Notes: generated by a model not told the origin, from the letters alone. A stretch of DNA of 64,000 nt from Diadophis punctatus similis (GCA_023053685.1 JALIGW010000002.1:256608846-256672845); one strand, 5' to 3'; numbered from the stretch's first letter, positions 11,988-23,750 are shown. Made by a program: numbers and translations.

Positions 11988-12479
11988 CTGGAAGGAAGGA
12001 GGAGAAGGAGGCACATGAGAGACACAACAGAACAGAAGACCAAGTTGGTTAGTTCAGCCAAGATCCCTTTTTACTCCTGAAATATATTCTGTGTTTTGAG
12101 TCATCTTCCAAAGTAAATTGCAGCAAGAAATTAAAAGGGATTCTGAAAGAAGGAAAAAAGTTAAATCCTTCCTTATTGGGATCGGTTGCAGTCTCCAGAA
12201 AGGAAGAATTCCCCAAATAGGCAAGTCCAACAGGGATAAATGCTGGAAAGGCCGAGAGGTGGAAGGAACCTTCTGCCAGATGTGGTGGACATGGAAAGAA
12301 ATAACGCAGAAGACGGGAAGGACAGACGCAGCACGAGTCGGATGATTCTTGGGATCTCGTTGAAAATGAAACCACACTTTTAATTAGGTGTATTACCACA
12401 ACATTTATTTGTTTAGTAAATTTAGTTATTTATTAAATTTATCTACCAAAGTGGCCACAACTAACCCAAAGTCTTACAA

Positions 12480-12775
12480 AGACTCTCCTAGCCGTGAGTT
12501 CCACCTGCTCTTCAGGAGTCCAGGAGAATCTCCAGAATTGTCAACTGGGTCTCTGGGACAATGCAACTCCACCCAGAACAAAGTTGGTTAATGTCCCCCC
12601 ATGTTGGAGCTCCATGGACCCAAAGCCCTTTGGTCTTGCCAGGGTTCAGCCGAAGCCTCCAATCCCCCATTCAGCCCCCTCCCCCCACAGCCTCCAGGCC
12701 CCTCGAGGGGGCAGCCTCAGCATCACCTGGGGCCCCAGAGGGGGAGATGTAAACTTATAACATCAGCATAAGGAG
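12480..12775. other. Conserved intron flank of class II copy 1
   Basis: This non-coding stretch closely matches 44,240-44,535. Homology stops at the shared 'aaacttataacatc'. Beyond that point the two units diverge until about 19,230 and 44,540. Confidence 0.6.
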
Positions 12776-12905
12776 GAGACCTCCAGCCCTGGTGACTGTA
12801 TAGTCTCACCCAGCGGCTTCATGCAGATGTTGTAAAGGAGAGGAGAAGAGGATGGAGCCAAATGCCCTGAAGATGATCAACCAAGGTTGCAGGAAGAAAG
12901 CAAGA

Positions 12906-12975
12906 AAAAGCAAGAGAGTGGGGGAGGGGAGGGGGAGGGGAGGGGGAGGGGAGGGAAGAAGAGAGGAGAGGAGAG
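12906..12975 (+). repeat. Purine-rich (GGGGGA)n-like tract
   Basis: A run of 'gaggggagggggaggggagg' units. No gene is seen here. Confidence 0.7.
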
Positions 12976-13060
12976 GAAAAGAGCCGATCTTTGTCCCAAT
13001 TTCTCCTTCCACTTTCCCTTTTCTGCCTTTATGATCTACAAGATACAAAAAAAAATCAGC

Positions 13061-15316
13061 AGATATAATACTAAAAACTGACAAGATGAAGAGGAGTTTC
13101 TATGAAGAAATGTTCGGGATTTTAAAAAATATACAAGAAGATTTAAAAGACTGTCTTCTAATATTCAGAAAAGACAAGGACATTGAAATAAAGAAGGGAA
13201 TTGAGGAACAGATAAAATTTACTATGGAAGAAAATGAACAAGAAGAACAAGATCATGCTGAAAAAGGGTTTGAAAACAAAATGCAGATTGACAATTTAAA
13301 AAGACAAGAAGACTTTAAAGACTGTTTTCTGGAATTTAGAAATATTTAAAAAAAAAGAAATGATAAGACAGAAGGAGAATTATACTGGGATTAACAGTAA
13401 ACAAAGAAGATTAAAGAAGAAGTACTGGCCACAAAAAAATTATTAAAAAAGACAGAGAAAAATAAGGAGAAGAATAAAGAAGAAGAAATTTGTTTTAGAT
13501 CTAAGCAAAGAGAATTAAGAGACAAAGGTGGGGGGAAAAGATACCTGTATAGAAAGAAAAAAAAAGGAAAAGGAAAAGATGGAAGTAGGGAGAAAGAGAA
13601 CTGATATAAGGGGAGAAATGGTGGAAAAGTTAAATGAAAATGGAGGAAGAGCTGAATAGAAAGAAAAGATAAGAAGATTTAGTGAGGTTATTGTAAATAT
13701 GGGATTGTGATAATATGGATAAAATTGTGGGTGGAAATAATGAAATGTTATAATGAATATAATTATTAGATAATTATTAGACAATTTTAAAGATTTAGAT
13801 ATTAATTGTATGATTAAGGATGATTTCTGAATAGAAAGAAAAGATAAGAAGATTTAGGAAGGCTGTTGTAGATGTTTAGACATTAATTGTATAACTAATT
13901 AAGATACAAGATTTTTGTGTAAGATTGAAATATAACTTTTAGGGGAAATATGGGATTGTGATAATATGGATAAAATTGTGGGTGGAAATAATGAAATGTT
14001 ATAATGAATATAATTATTAGATAATTATTAGATAACTTTAAAGATTTAGATATTGTATGATTAAGGATGATTTAAGCTTGTTTTTTGTATAAGATTGCAA
14101 CCTCAAATGCTCTATTTGGATGATGGAATGAGGATAACAAGTCACAGCAATGGCTGTATAGATATTAAAATATGTGATCAAGGGTGGCAGAAGACTTTGC
14201 TTACAAAAATAGTAATGATAAATTAGGGGTGAAAATAATGGATTATTATAATTCATATAATCAAGAGCTAAAGGGTTTTTTTAAATTGAGTTTTATGTAT
14301 TTTTTTTAATATATACATATATATTACTAGGGCATTTTGGGATGGTTAAATAAATTAAAGGAAGTGAGGAGAAAGGCCAAAAGAATAAAATAAAGCGAAA
14401 AAGATAAATAATATAAAATATATATAGATCAGAAACAAGATTTGGGTGGGGGGAAAGGGAAAAGAGCGATACCTAGACGACAATGGCACAAGGAGGAGGA
14501 GGAGGGGAGGGAGGGGGAAAGGGTGGGGAGGGAGGGGGAAGGAGGGGGGGGGAGGGAAAACCATAAGTATGAAAACTTTTGATTGACAAACACATAAAAA
14601 TAAAAGAAATAAACCTTAAGAATATATATGAAATAAAGTGTAAAATGTAAAAATGGGTAAAAGAATTCAGAGTTGTTGGAATACCGAGGTGGCGCAGTGG
14701 TTAAATGCAGCTACTGCAGGCTACTTCAGCTGACTGCTAGTTCAGCAGTTCAGCTGTTCAAATCTCACCAGGCTCAAGGTTGACTCAGCCTTCCATCCTT
14801 CCGAGGTGGGTAAAATGAGGACCCAGATTGTTGGGGGCAAGAGGCTGAACTCTGTAAACCGCTTAGAGAGGGCTGTAAAGCATTGTGAAGCGGTATATAA
14901 GTCTTAAGTGCTATTGCTATTGCTATTGCTACCATCCCAAAGAAATGGAGAAAGGGCTGCAAAGGAAGGAAGGAGAGGAGTGAGAGGAAGGAGGAAGAAA
15001 GATGAGGATGGGAGAGAGGGGGAAAAGTGAGGTGAGAAGGAGGAGAGAGGAGAGGAGAGAAGAGGAAAGAAAGTAGTAAAGGTGGAGAAGAAGGGAAAGA
15101 AAGTAGAAAGGGAAGGAAGGATTATAAGATGGGAAAAGGGATGGTAAAAAAGTAACTCTGAACTAAATAAAGTAATAAGCACAAGATATTTGTACAAAGT
15201 AATAAGATAAGCACAAGATATTTGTATAAAATGTGTAATGATTGTATATAAAATATGAAATGAGAAATGGGATGATAAATATTTGAATTGTCTACATGGA
15301 AATAAAAATAACAAAC
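13061..15316 (+). mobile_element. Possible L1-type element with ORF1-like frame and no ORF2
   Basis: 'aaaatcagcaga' occurs just before the start (about 13,050-13,061) and again at about 15,320, after an 'aataaaaataacaaactttaaa' tail. This looks like a target-site duplication around a retroposed unit. A frame at 13,086-13,349 (87 aa, rich in Glu, Lys and Asp) looks like a coiled-coil stub. It is followed by AT-rich 3' UTR-like sequence with a 78-bp internal near-repeat (13,704 and 13,951) and two purine-rich tracts (about 14,500 and about 15,000). No reverse transcriptase can be read. A SINE has inserted at about 14,683-14,931. The family assignment is tentative. Confidence 0.4.
14683..14931 (+). 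mobile_element. tRNA-derived SINE
   Basis: The head 'ccgaggtggcgcagtggtta' resembles tRNA A-box sequence and 'gttcaaatctcacc' resembles a B box. The body has 'ttccatccttccgaggtggg' and 'gttgggggcaagaggc', then 'cggtatataagt' and a (GCTATT)n tail. The same family occurs at 23,480-23,712 (-), 28,925-29,075 (-), 32,028-32,260 (-) and 50,861-51,088 (+). Confidence 0.85.
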
Positions 15317-15621
15317 TTTAAAAAAATCAGCAGAAGAAGATTTCAGGGGGAAAAGTGCAAAGTGTGATGTGGCTGCAAACCCCCCCCCCCCCAATTTTAA
15401 GGAGCCTCAACAGAAAGAGACATTTTTAAGGAAAGGGCAAAGGAGCCCAATGGGGGGCAGCCGTTTGTTCCCCATAACTGCCAGAATCCCCTGAAGAGTT
15501 TCTTCCCCCACTGAAGATGACAGACCCCGAATCCCCCTTGCGGAACAGGAAGGACAGAAGAGGTTTTGGGGGATCTCATGGTCTCTCTCGAGGATCCTTC
15601 CTTGTGGGGGGGAGGCTTTGA

Positions 15622-16008
15622 TGGGAAGTGGATGCTCCTTTGTTGGGGTCCATTGAACAAGAAAAAAGACTCAGATGTGATTTTTCCCAGAGAAATCCAG
15701 GCTGAATTAATTCTGGGGAGAGTTCAGGAAAGGTGGAGAGCCTCTCTTTGTGGTCAGAGAAAAACTTTGGCCTCTCGGGGGAAGGAAACGCCCGGATCTC
15801 TCCGGAGAGAAAAGTCAGCTCAGAAGTCAAAGAAAAACAGAGAGAAAATCCCCCCAAAAGAGACCCAAGAAACATCCTGGGATTTCAGGTCTCCTAAACT
15901 GGAGCCGGACCAACAATTTGCTCCAAATACACAGAATATTTATTAAAAGAACAGGAACCCTGGAGAATTATTGGCCTCTTGTTTGAAGTATTTTCAGTGA
16001 AGTAAAAA
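15622..16008 (+). repeat. 387-bp direct repeat, copy A
   Basis: From 'gggaagtggatgctcctttg' to 'ttttcagtgaagtaaaaa' this nearly equals 18,267-18,655. The two copies bracket 2.26 kb containing an L1 fragment. No protein family is recognised in the open frames. Confidence 0.85.
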
Positions 16009-16009
16009 T

Positions 16010-17677
16010 AATACTTTTTTTTTAAATAAAGAGTTTTTTATTTATAAGAACAGATAAAAGAACAAAAGGCAAAACATACAGTAAACATAAAATAAACAAG
16101 TACATGACGGATTTTGATCTAGTATACATATTTACATTCCGGTGATTTACATCTCGTTGTTTGTCTTAAATTACAAAAAGTGAGTTTTATAGTTTTTTTT
16201 TTTCTTTCATCTCCACCATTTCAGTTTTCAATCTTGGTTTTCCTTTCTCCCAACCAATGATACAGTTTTTTCCAGGTTTCGGTATATTTTGTTTCATCTT
16301 TTCCCTTCATTTCTAACGTTAACCTATCCATTTCGGCACATGCTAGTATTTTATGTAAAGTTTCTTCTTCTGTGGGTATGTTTTGTTTTTTCCAATTTTG
16401 AGCATAAGTTAGCCTTGCGGCAGTCAGTATATGTAACATTAAATAAATATATTTTTGTCATATTTATCCATCGTTATTCCTAATAGAAAAAGTTCCGGCT
16501 TAAGATCCAATTTTATTTTTAATATTTCTTCCAACCATTGTTTAATTATTATCCAAAAGTCTCGAGCTCTGTGGCATTCCCACCACATGTGGTAATATGT
16601 ACCTAGTTGTGTTTTGCATTTCCAACATAGTGGAGAAAGGTGTGTGCCCATTTTTGCTAGTCTTGTTGGCAGGAAGTGCCATCTGTAAAACATTTTATAT
16701 AGATTCTCCTTATATGAAGTGGCCAATGTTAATTTTTGATTCCTTTGCCATAATTCTTCCCATTTTTCTAAAGCAATATTAAACCCAAAGTCTCTGCACC
16801 AAGTTATCATGGTTTCTTTAACCTGTTCTTCAAATAGTGCACGTTCTAGGAAATATTGATAAGTTTTTTTAATTGGTTTTTCTTCTGGTCCTAAAATTAT
16901 TTTATCTAGTTCTGTTGGTTCCATTTCAATTCCTGGTTTTTTTTTATCTCTCCCGTGTCTTGACTGCAGTTGTAGATATGCCCACCATTCTAAATTGACC
17001 CCTTCTTCCTTTAATTCTATCCTTGATTTTAACTCTCCGGTTTCGTTTATTATCTGTTTATATGTTATCACTTTCCCTAGGTTCATAAAATTTGGATGGG
17101 AAATCATCTCTAAAGTTGAAGTCCAGTTAGGGATCTTTATGTAATTTTGCCGTTTTATTGTTATCCATGCGTCTATTAGTGCTCTTCTAACGTAATGCCT
17201 AAGAAAGTATTGATGGTTTTTGTGTTTTTCTTCCCACAAAAAGGCATGCCAGCCTGCTTGTAGATCGTGTCCTTCCAATTTCAGTAATCTGTGGTTTTTT
17301 AATTCTATCCAATCTTTTATCCATATTAATTTGGTAGCCAAATAGTAATTTTCCCAATCTGGAAATCCAAATCCTCCTCTTTCTTTTGAATCTTGTAACA
17401 GTTTTGCTTTGATCCTTGCTTTTCTCTTTTGCCATACAAATTTGAGTGTAATTTTATTTAAATTTTGAAAGAATTTTTTTTCTAGTTTGGTCGGTATACA
17501 TTGAAATAAAAATAATAGCCTTGGTAATATGTTCATTTTTATTAATGCTATTCTACCCATAAAGGAGAGTTGAAGGTTTGTCCATGTGTCTAAATCCAAT
17601 TTAATTTGTTCTATCAATTTTTCATAGTTATCTTTTTTCAATGTAGCGCACCTTGATGTTATTTGTATTCCCAATTT
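16010..17677 (-). mobile_element. 5'-truncated L1, C-terminal ORF2, frameshifted
   Basis: A minus-strand frame of 411 codons (17,674-16,439) continues in another frame at 16,439-16,221, so one frameshift sits near 16,440. The protein shows the region after the L1 reverse transcriptase core (GRIALIKMNILPRLLFLFQ, then GGFGFPDWENYYLA) and the C-terminal cysteine motif (CWKCKTQLGTYYHMWWEC). The end is marked by a poly-T run at 16,014-16,022 with an AATAAA on the minus strand. Compared with ORF2 at 33,429-37,080 it is a different, older L1 subfamily and lacks endonuclease and most of the RT. Confidence 0.85.
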
Positions 17678-17890
17678 GGAACATTAAAGACCTTTGTGGA
17701 ATTGCTAAAAGAAGGCAGTAGCTTTACAAACTGAAAATGACTTTTTTTAAAAAAACAAAAAATGCAAATTTTGGATGAGAAAAAAAGTCTTTTAGCAAGA
17801 AAATAGAAGGATCAGATTTCAAATCAGTGGAAATTCAAAAGCTGCAATTTGGCATTTTTACATTTTTATTTTTATAGCCCATCCGAAACC
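17678..17890 (-). repeat. Diverged repeat shared with 29,060-29,290
   Basis: 'ggaacattaaagacctttgt' here matches, as reverse complement, 'acaaagatctttaatgttcc' at 29,274-29,293, and similarity continues for about 200 bp. It is AT-rich and non-coding. Confidence 0.5.
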
Positions 17891-18266
17891 TCATTATTTT
17901 CAATACTGCAGTGTGAAGATTTTGGGGTTCCAACTGGGCCAGATGGGAGTTGCTGGAGATTTTAACTGGATGGGGAAAAGATATATTTTTTTTTCTTCTT
18001 TTTAAATACCTACCGAGGGACAGAACTTTCTCCCTCTGCCCATCCAGGAATTCAATTTAATAGACAAATAAGAGACCTCTTGATTTAAAACAGCAGGACT
18101 ACAAAATACATTTTATCTTCCCCCCCATCATGTTATCCAAGATTTCTTTTTGATATCAAGCTTGATGCCTAAAGTAGTAAAATATGACACAGATATACTT
18201 TTCACTTTTGATCACGCATCCTGATGCTCACTTTGGATTTTGGATAAAAATATTAGCGAAAGAAGG
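17891..18266. other. Unassigned non-coding stretch
   Basis: AT-rich sequence with no supportable gene. It ends where direct repeat copy B begins. Confidence 0.4.
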
Positions 18267-18655
18267 GAAGTGGATGCTCCTTTGTTGGGGTCCATTGAAC
18301 AAGAAAAAAGACTCAGATGTGATTTTCCCCAGAGAAATCGAGGCTGAATTAATTCTGGGGAGAGTTCAGGAAAGGTGGAGAGTCTCTCTTGGTGGTCAGA
18401 GAAAAGCTTTGGCCTCTCGGGGGAAGGAAACGCCCGGATCTCTCCGGAGAGAAAAGTCAGCTCAGAAGTCAAAGAAAAACAGAGAGAAAATCCCCCCAAA
18501 AGAGACCCAAGAAACATCCTGGGATTTCAGGTCTCCTAAACTGGAGCCGGACCAACAATTTGCTCCAAATACACGGAATATTTATTAAAAGAACAGGAAC
18601 CCCTGGAGAATTATTGGCCTCTTGTTTGAAGTATTTTCAGTGAAGTAAAAAGAAT
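18267..18655 (+). repeat. 387-bp direct repeat, copy B
   Basis: Partner of 15,622-16,008. Differences are a handful of single bases, suggesting a fairly recent duplication. Confidence 0.85.
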
Positions 18656-19230
18656 ACTTTTCATGAAGAAGAAATTATATGAATCACAATGAAATTCAGG
18701 ATCACTATTTTGGATTTATAATAAAAATGCATTCTATTGATGTGGATAAAGCTTGTGAGCAGCTAAAGGATTTTAACAAACCATCCAGAGATTTTGGTTC
18801 TGTCCCTGAACCAGAGGGAGGGAGGGAGGAGGGGAGGGAAGAAAAGAGGAGGGGAGCATGGGCTTTGGGGTCTCTGGGCAGCTGATGAAGCTCCTTTCCC
18901 TGAAGGGAAAATCCCCCCAGAGACCCTCAAAAGGAGGGAGGAGGGAGGGAAGCCCTGAGAGCCCCACAAAAGAGACACAGACTCACAACACTAACACAAT
19001 TGGCACTTGGGGCACTTTCGGAGGTTATCAAAAATCACAAGATAGATTTATAAAAGTGGTGAAATTTCTATATTAAATATTGTTGGAATGAGAAGTATTT
19101 CAAATATTATGCCAGATGACAAGAATGTTGTGTTGGTTGTAGGAGAAAAAATATTTTTCAACATTGTCCAGAAGCAAATTAAATAGCTGGATGTTATTAT
19201 CTCTAGGAAAATATCCTCTTTGGTAGAAAA
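18656..19230. other. Unassigned non-coding stretch
   Basis: No gene can be supported. A purine-rich 'gagggagggagggagg' tract lies at about 18,813-18,855. Homology to the second tandem unit (about 44,600) resumes near 19,270. Confidence 0.4.
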
Positions 19231-19789
19231 AACATTACAAAATGCATCTTATGTGGCAGATGAAAATCCTGCCAGGGTTGCAGGGAAGAATTTAGGAGTG
19301 AAAATGAGTTTTGCCTCCAGACTGAATCTACGGAGGACAAAATCTCTGTCGATTCCCCAGAAATGTTCCATAATTTCCGGAAGGAGCAAATGCTCTAAGA
19401 GGCTTTTTTTCTCTTAGGATCTGGAAGTTTTCCTCTTGTGGAAGAAAGATCTTATTGGATTCTGTGGTTATTTTTGGAGAATCTCTGGGCTCACAGTGGG
19501 AACACTAAACTTAACCAGTTCTTAAGTGATGATGATTTAAAGACTTTTGTGATTCTAATAAAAGGAATATAATTTTCCTGTAAAGGCCGAATGGCAACAA
19601 GGGCAGCTAAAATCCTTGATTTGTCCAATGTTTGGCCTCTGAAATCCCATCAGTTGATAGAAATATATCAGATTTTTATTACACATAGAAATAAAACTAG
19701 AAAAACAAACGCAGGCAATATTAGAGTCTCCATAAAAGAAAGGAAAAGGGGTGCCGGGATCCCCTCCCCCAAACTCTCCCCCCCCCCAC

Positions 19790-19850
19790 TCACCTCTCCG
19801 GCCAATCAGGCGCTCTTCCCTCTTGGACGCCTCGTGATTTTCCCATCGCT
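19790..19850 (-). pseudogene. Deletion junction: 3' tip of class II exon 2
   Basis: 'cactcacctctccggccaatca' matches the exon 2 donor and last exon bases at 55,100-55,121. Directly after it the sequence leaves exon 2 and, by about 19,845, matches the stretch at about 58,025 ('tttgttgtaaggattccttt'). About 2.9 kb present in the intact unit is absent, covering exon 2, intron 1, exon 1 and the promoter. Confidence 0.85.
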
Positions 19851-19856
19851 GGTTTT

Positions 19857-19950
19857 ATTTGTTGTAAGGATTCCTTTATTCATAGGTTGTAAGCCACCCG
19901 GAGTTTGGTTTTAAGATGGAGGGCCGTACAAATATTCTAAATAAAGAAAA
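19857..19950 (+). repeat. LINE-type 3' tail
   Basis: 'ggttgtaagccacccggagt' followed by 'aaatattctaaataaag' looks like the 3' tail of an L2/CR1-group LINE. The paralogue is at about 58,040-58,135. No coding part is seen. Confidence 0.45.
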
Positions 19951-20399
19951 GTAGGGCGTTGTTGAGCAACTCTGTGCCGCACCCTCCTTGCACTAAACCT
20001 CAGGGCACTCCTGTGACAGCCGCCATTCCCCAGAATCTCTTCCCATCTCTACTCCTTCACTCCGGTTTCCTCCTGATTAGGATCCATCCCAGGCGGCCTC
20101 CTTGGGGCGGTAGCATCTCCTGGCCCTGGTCCCCATTTCCTTGGAAGGAAGGCAGAGTTCCAGCAATGGGAAACCTTTTAAACCCCCCCCCCCATTCTTC
20201 CCCCAAAAAGCATCTTCCAAGGCTCTTCTCCTTTCCTGGTGTTAATGGGATTCAAAGGTTATCTGGGGACTCAGCAGCCAGGTTGGGGGCTATGCCGCCA
20301 TGTTCTTCGCGCATGCGCATCCCATTGGACTTGCAAGGCATTGGGATGCCCGGGCGTGAAAAACATGGCGGCGACGAACATGGCGGGCAAGCGAGTGAA

Positions 20400-20526
20400 C
20401 GGCGACCCTGGGACCGGTTCTGGGGTGTGGCCAGCCGTCCATCGCTGCCGGTTCGGCGAGCGGGGAGGGGGGAATTCCCGCTACCGGTTCTATAGAACCG
20501 GTCCGAACCGGCAGGAACCCACCTCT
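20400..20526. repeat. Dispersed GC-rich repeat ending 'acccacctctg'
   Basis: The block has 'ctaccggttctatagaaccg' and ends 'ggaacccacctctg', like one end of a DNA-transposon-type repeat. It is present in both units (58,395-58,509). Unit 1 carries about 190 bp more just upstream (20,166-20,363) than unit 2. Confidence 0.35.
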
Positions 20527-20799
20527 GTGTAAGGGGATCCGAGCAGATTTTCTTCCTTGTAAAAATTTCCAGTATTATTTAAGAAGGGTGGAAGGATGGA
20601 CAGTATATCAAGCCAAACAATAAATTTACAATTTATAAAATAATCTGGAATTTTAATAGAAATTCTGGGGACTTCAGTATCCTCCATTATAGTGAAGGAG
20701 TATATGAATCAAACTAATAATTGGCTATTTGCTTTTATTATGAATTGGTTATGCTACTATATAATTGTTACTGATGAAACCAATATTTGCTGTTTGTTT

Positions 20800-21390
20800 C
20801 TGATATGATATACTGCTAGAAATCATCTGTTATGAATTGAGCTTTGTTATTGGCTCCTGCTTATATTATTGTATACTGTCAGAAATTAAAGTTGTTAGGA
20901 ACTAATTCTAGTTTAGTAAATTGTAACCTTAATACTTGTTGGCATTAGTGAAAAGTTTGTTATCTGGCTTCTGTGTCTCGCTTCTCTTCTTGGCTTGAAA
21001 GCTCGGCACATCCTTGAAAATATAGAAGAAACTGTTACCCAGGAATATCATGCCCCATAGATAAAGGAACCAGAGAAGGGAGTTTTCCTGCCTCATAGAT
21101 TCTGAATGCTGAAAGCTCCCTAGAGAAGGTGGACAGAGAGAAGGGCCTGAACAAAACGCTTTAAAGACCTTTGTCTCTGATTGGGTAAACTTTGTTTCTA
21201 AGGGCGTAGAATGTATATAATCCTCTGAGCCACTCTCGCAGGGCTGGCGCTCTTCCTGACATGCCTTTTCTCTGTATGTTTTGGGCGTCGTCTTCACCCA
21301 GACTTTTCACTTTGGCCATCAATAAAAAGCGGATGTTTTTTGCAAGCCTCGTCTGGAGTCTCTCTCTCTTTGGCATCTCAGTGGCTGGGG
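20800..21390 (+). mobile_element. Possible solo LTR
   Basis: This segment has promoter-like order: a 'gattgggtaaac' CCAAT-type site near 21,179, 'gtatataatcc' near 21,211, and AATAAA near 21,322 followed by a short GT-rich end. Such an arrangement is typical of a retroviral-type LTR. No internal genes or clear terminal repeats were identified. The tandem copy is at about 58,775-59,365. Confidence 0.3.
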
Positions 21391-21689
21391 GAAACTTCTG
21401 GGACCTTCCAATAGGATCGCAGCCTTTTAGGAGGCTTTCACCTTGAACGCCTCCTTCAGGTCCCCGGATAGCGACACCACCTCCTGGGAAAGCCTGCCAG
21501 AAGATCCATCCACACGGCGCCCCTGATCCTCCTGAACACGCGTTCAAAGGCGCCTCCGAGGAGCATCTCCTCCCATGGACCCAGCGCTGGATCCTCTGCC
21601 TGGAGACGGATGACGCTCACAAAGCTCGAATTTTCATTGGGTGGGCTCCATGTTCCACTGTCTGGAAGTCAGAAATAGACTTCCGCGGT

Positions 21690-23200
21690 GCTGCCGCTCT
21701 TCCCCCTCCCCCTCCCCCTCCCTCCTTTCCACCCTCCCTCTCTCCCTTCCCCCTCCCTCTCCTCCCTCTCTCCTCCCTCCCCCTCACTTTTCCCTCTCCC
21801 TAGCTCCCCCCTTGCTCTTCCTTACTCCCCCCTCGCTCCCCTCGCTCCCAACCCCAGTTTTCCATCCTGCTCTGCGTGGACAGCATTTCCCCCCTCCTGA
21901 CGCAGGACTGGGGGTCGGGATTCCTCACGTACCTGAGACCGGCAGGAAAGGGGGGATCGGCCCCGGGGGAGGAGGGTAAAGAGGGCTTGGAGACCCCCAA
22001 TTACCTCCCTTGCACCCTGAGCCTCAGGAAGGTGGGAAAGACTAAAAGGCTCCTGTATTTAGAGGAGGGGGCAAGGATCAATGAAGGTGAGACCCCCTTG
22101 TGGGCCCCCCTTTAGGGTTTCCGCTCCACTCTAACCCTGTCCCCTCTCTCTGGACAAGGGGAATTGGGCTCCCACGAGGTCATCCAAACGGCAGGAACTG
22201 AGAAAGGGGGAGGGGGAGAGTTTCAGGGAGATCAGGCAAGGCTAAAAGAGGAATGGGAAGTGAATCTTTTGAGGGAGGGGAGTTCGAGGAGGGCCTGAAG
22301 CTTCCCCCTCCTTGTCTTGGAGGTCTTTCAGCCTATAGAGCAGCCCAGATGCCTCCTGGTGGTCTCCCATCCTCAGGCTCCCATACCAGATCAGGCAGGG
22401 CTCAGAGCCCCAACCCTCTCCCAGCTGCAGCAGGCAGACATCCCACAGGGCCTGTATCCTGAGATGGCCTGAATCCTTTCCTGGGATGGGGGGGGGCTGG
22501 AGGGGTCAAACTCCCCCCTGGCCCAGCACCGGCCTCAGCAGGCCAGAACTGGGTCCCCACCTGCAGCTGAAGGAGGAGGCAGAGTCAGATTCTGCCCCAC
22601 AATTGTGTGTTTGCACACACCCAGTCACACAAAATTGGGCCCAGATCCAGAGAGACTCTGGTGGGACGCCCATCGCTCTCCTGATCAAAGCAGAACTTCT
22701 GGGCTCTTTTCATGTTTCCCCTTCCCCCGCAAGATTTTGATTTTCTCTTGAGTTCTCCCTGACACCCCCAACACGCACACACGTGCACACACACGCACAC
22801 ACACACCAGCAGCAGCACTTCTTTCTCCAACCCCCAACAGCTGCAGAGGCGCTTGGGTTCCGCTTCCCCAGCCTGAAGCGTTGGGCTCCTCCGAAGCGGA
22901 ACTGAGGAACTGGCCAGGATCCAGCAGGCAACAAGCCTCCATTCTTCATCAGGGCAGCTCAGGGACTCTCCTCCTCCGCCCCATGGCTGAGTCTCCAAAT
23001 GGGGCAGGCACACGGTCCTGTGACCCACCGGAAGTAGTCCTTGACTTATAACAGTTCATTTAGTGACCGTTCGAAGTTACAATGGCACTGAAAAACGTGA
23101 CTCATTGGCTAATATTTCTTATTTTTAAAATATTTTTTATTGTTTTGAATGTTTTTTTTAATACTTCCATGTATATACCTGCTTTTAGCTTTGCTGTATG
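21690..23200 (+). repeat. Four-copy module M, copy 2
   Basis: Paralogue of 4,050-5,490 with a longer pyrimidine tract at its start (21,695-21,860). It has an extra 'ggggtcgggattcctcacgt' segment, seen also in copy 4 but not in copies 1 and 3. It ends in 'gttgggtggctatataaat', apparently the natural 3' end of the module. Confidence 0.7.
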
Positions 23201-23233
23201 TGAGTCACTTGTTGTGAGTTGGGTGGCTATATA

Positions 23234-23400
<167 letters not shown>

Positions 23401-23479
23401 ACCCTAACCTTTATATTTTGAATATAAGCAGAAATAGTAGAAACCTATTTGTTCACATCAGTATTTATTTTTTATTTAT

Positions 23480-23712
23480 TTTGTGAGACTTATATACCGC
23501 CTCCTAGTGCAAGCACTCTCTAAGCGGTTTACACCAGTAAGCAATGTATATTTATATTGCCCCCAACAATCTGGGTCCTCAATTTACCCACCTCGGAAGG
23601 ATGGAAGGCTGAGTCAACCTTGAGCCGGTGAGATTTGAACCGCTGACCTGTGGATCCCAGTCAGCTAAAGTGACCTGCAGTACTGCCTCTAACCGCTGCG
23701 CCACCTCGGCTC
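23480..23712 (-). mobile_element. tRNA-derived SINE
   Basis: Reverse orientation: the tRNA-like head is at the right ('cgctgcgccacctcggc') and 'tatataccgcctcctagtg' at the left. It is the same subtype as 50,861-51,088 (both have a 'tacaccagtaagcaatgtat'-type body). The corresponding position after unit 2 (about 62,145) lacks it. Confidence 0.85.
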
Positions 23713-23750
23713 TTATGTATGTTGTCCATTTGTTGTAACCTCTTCAAATA

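Larger units (their letters stand above)
8050..12060 (-). repeat. Right arm of inverted duplication, tandem unit 1
   Basis: This is the reverse-complement partner of about 366-4,030, and the tandem partner of about 39,390-43,850. It holds class II exons 3-5 on the minus strand plus their 3' flank. The 1.7 kb nearest the spacer also matches the start of the third unit, 62,258-64,000. Confidence 0.8.

Noticed and set aside
15750..15986. Lys/Arg-rich frames in the 387-bp repeats
   Set aside because: They are present in both copies but with different ends and no recognised domain. I treat them as incidental.
20929..21297. 122-codon minus-strand frame, also at 58,904-59,272
   Set aside because: It is conserved between units only because the DNA is duplicated. 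It runs antisense through the LTR-like block and has no family signature.
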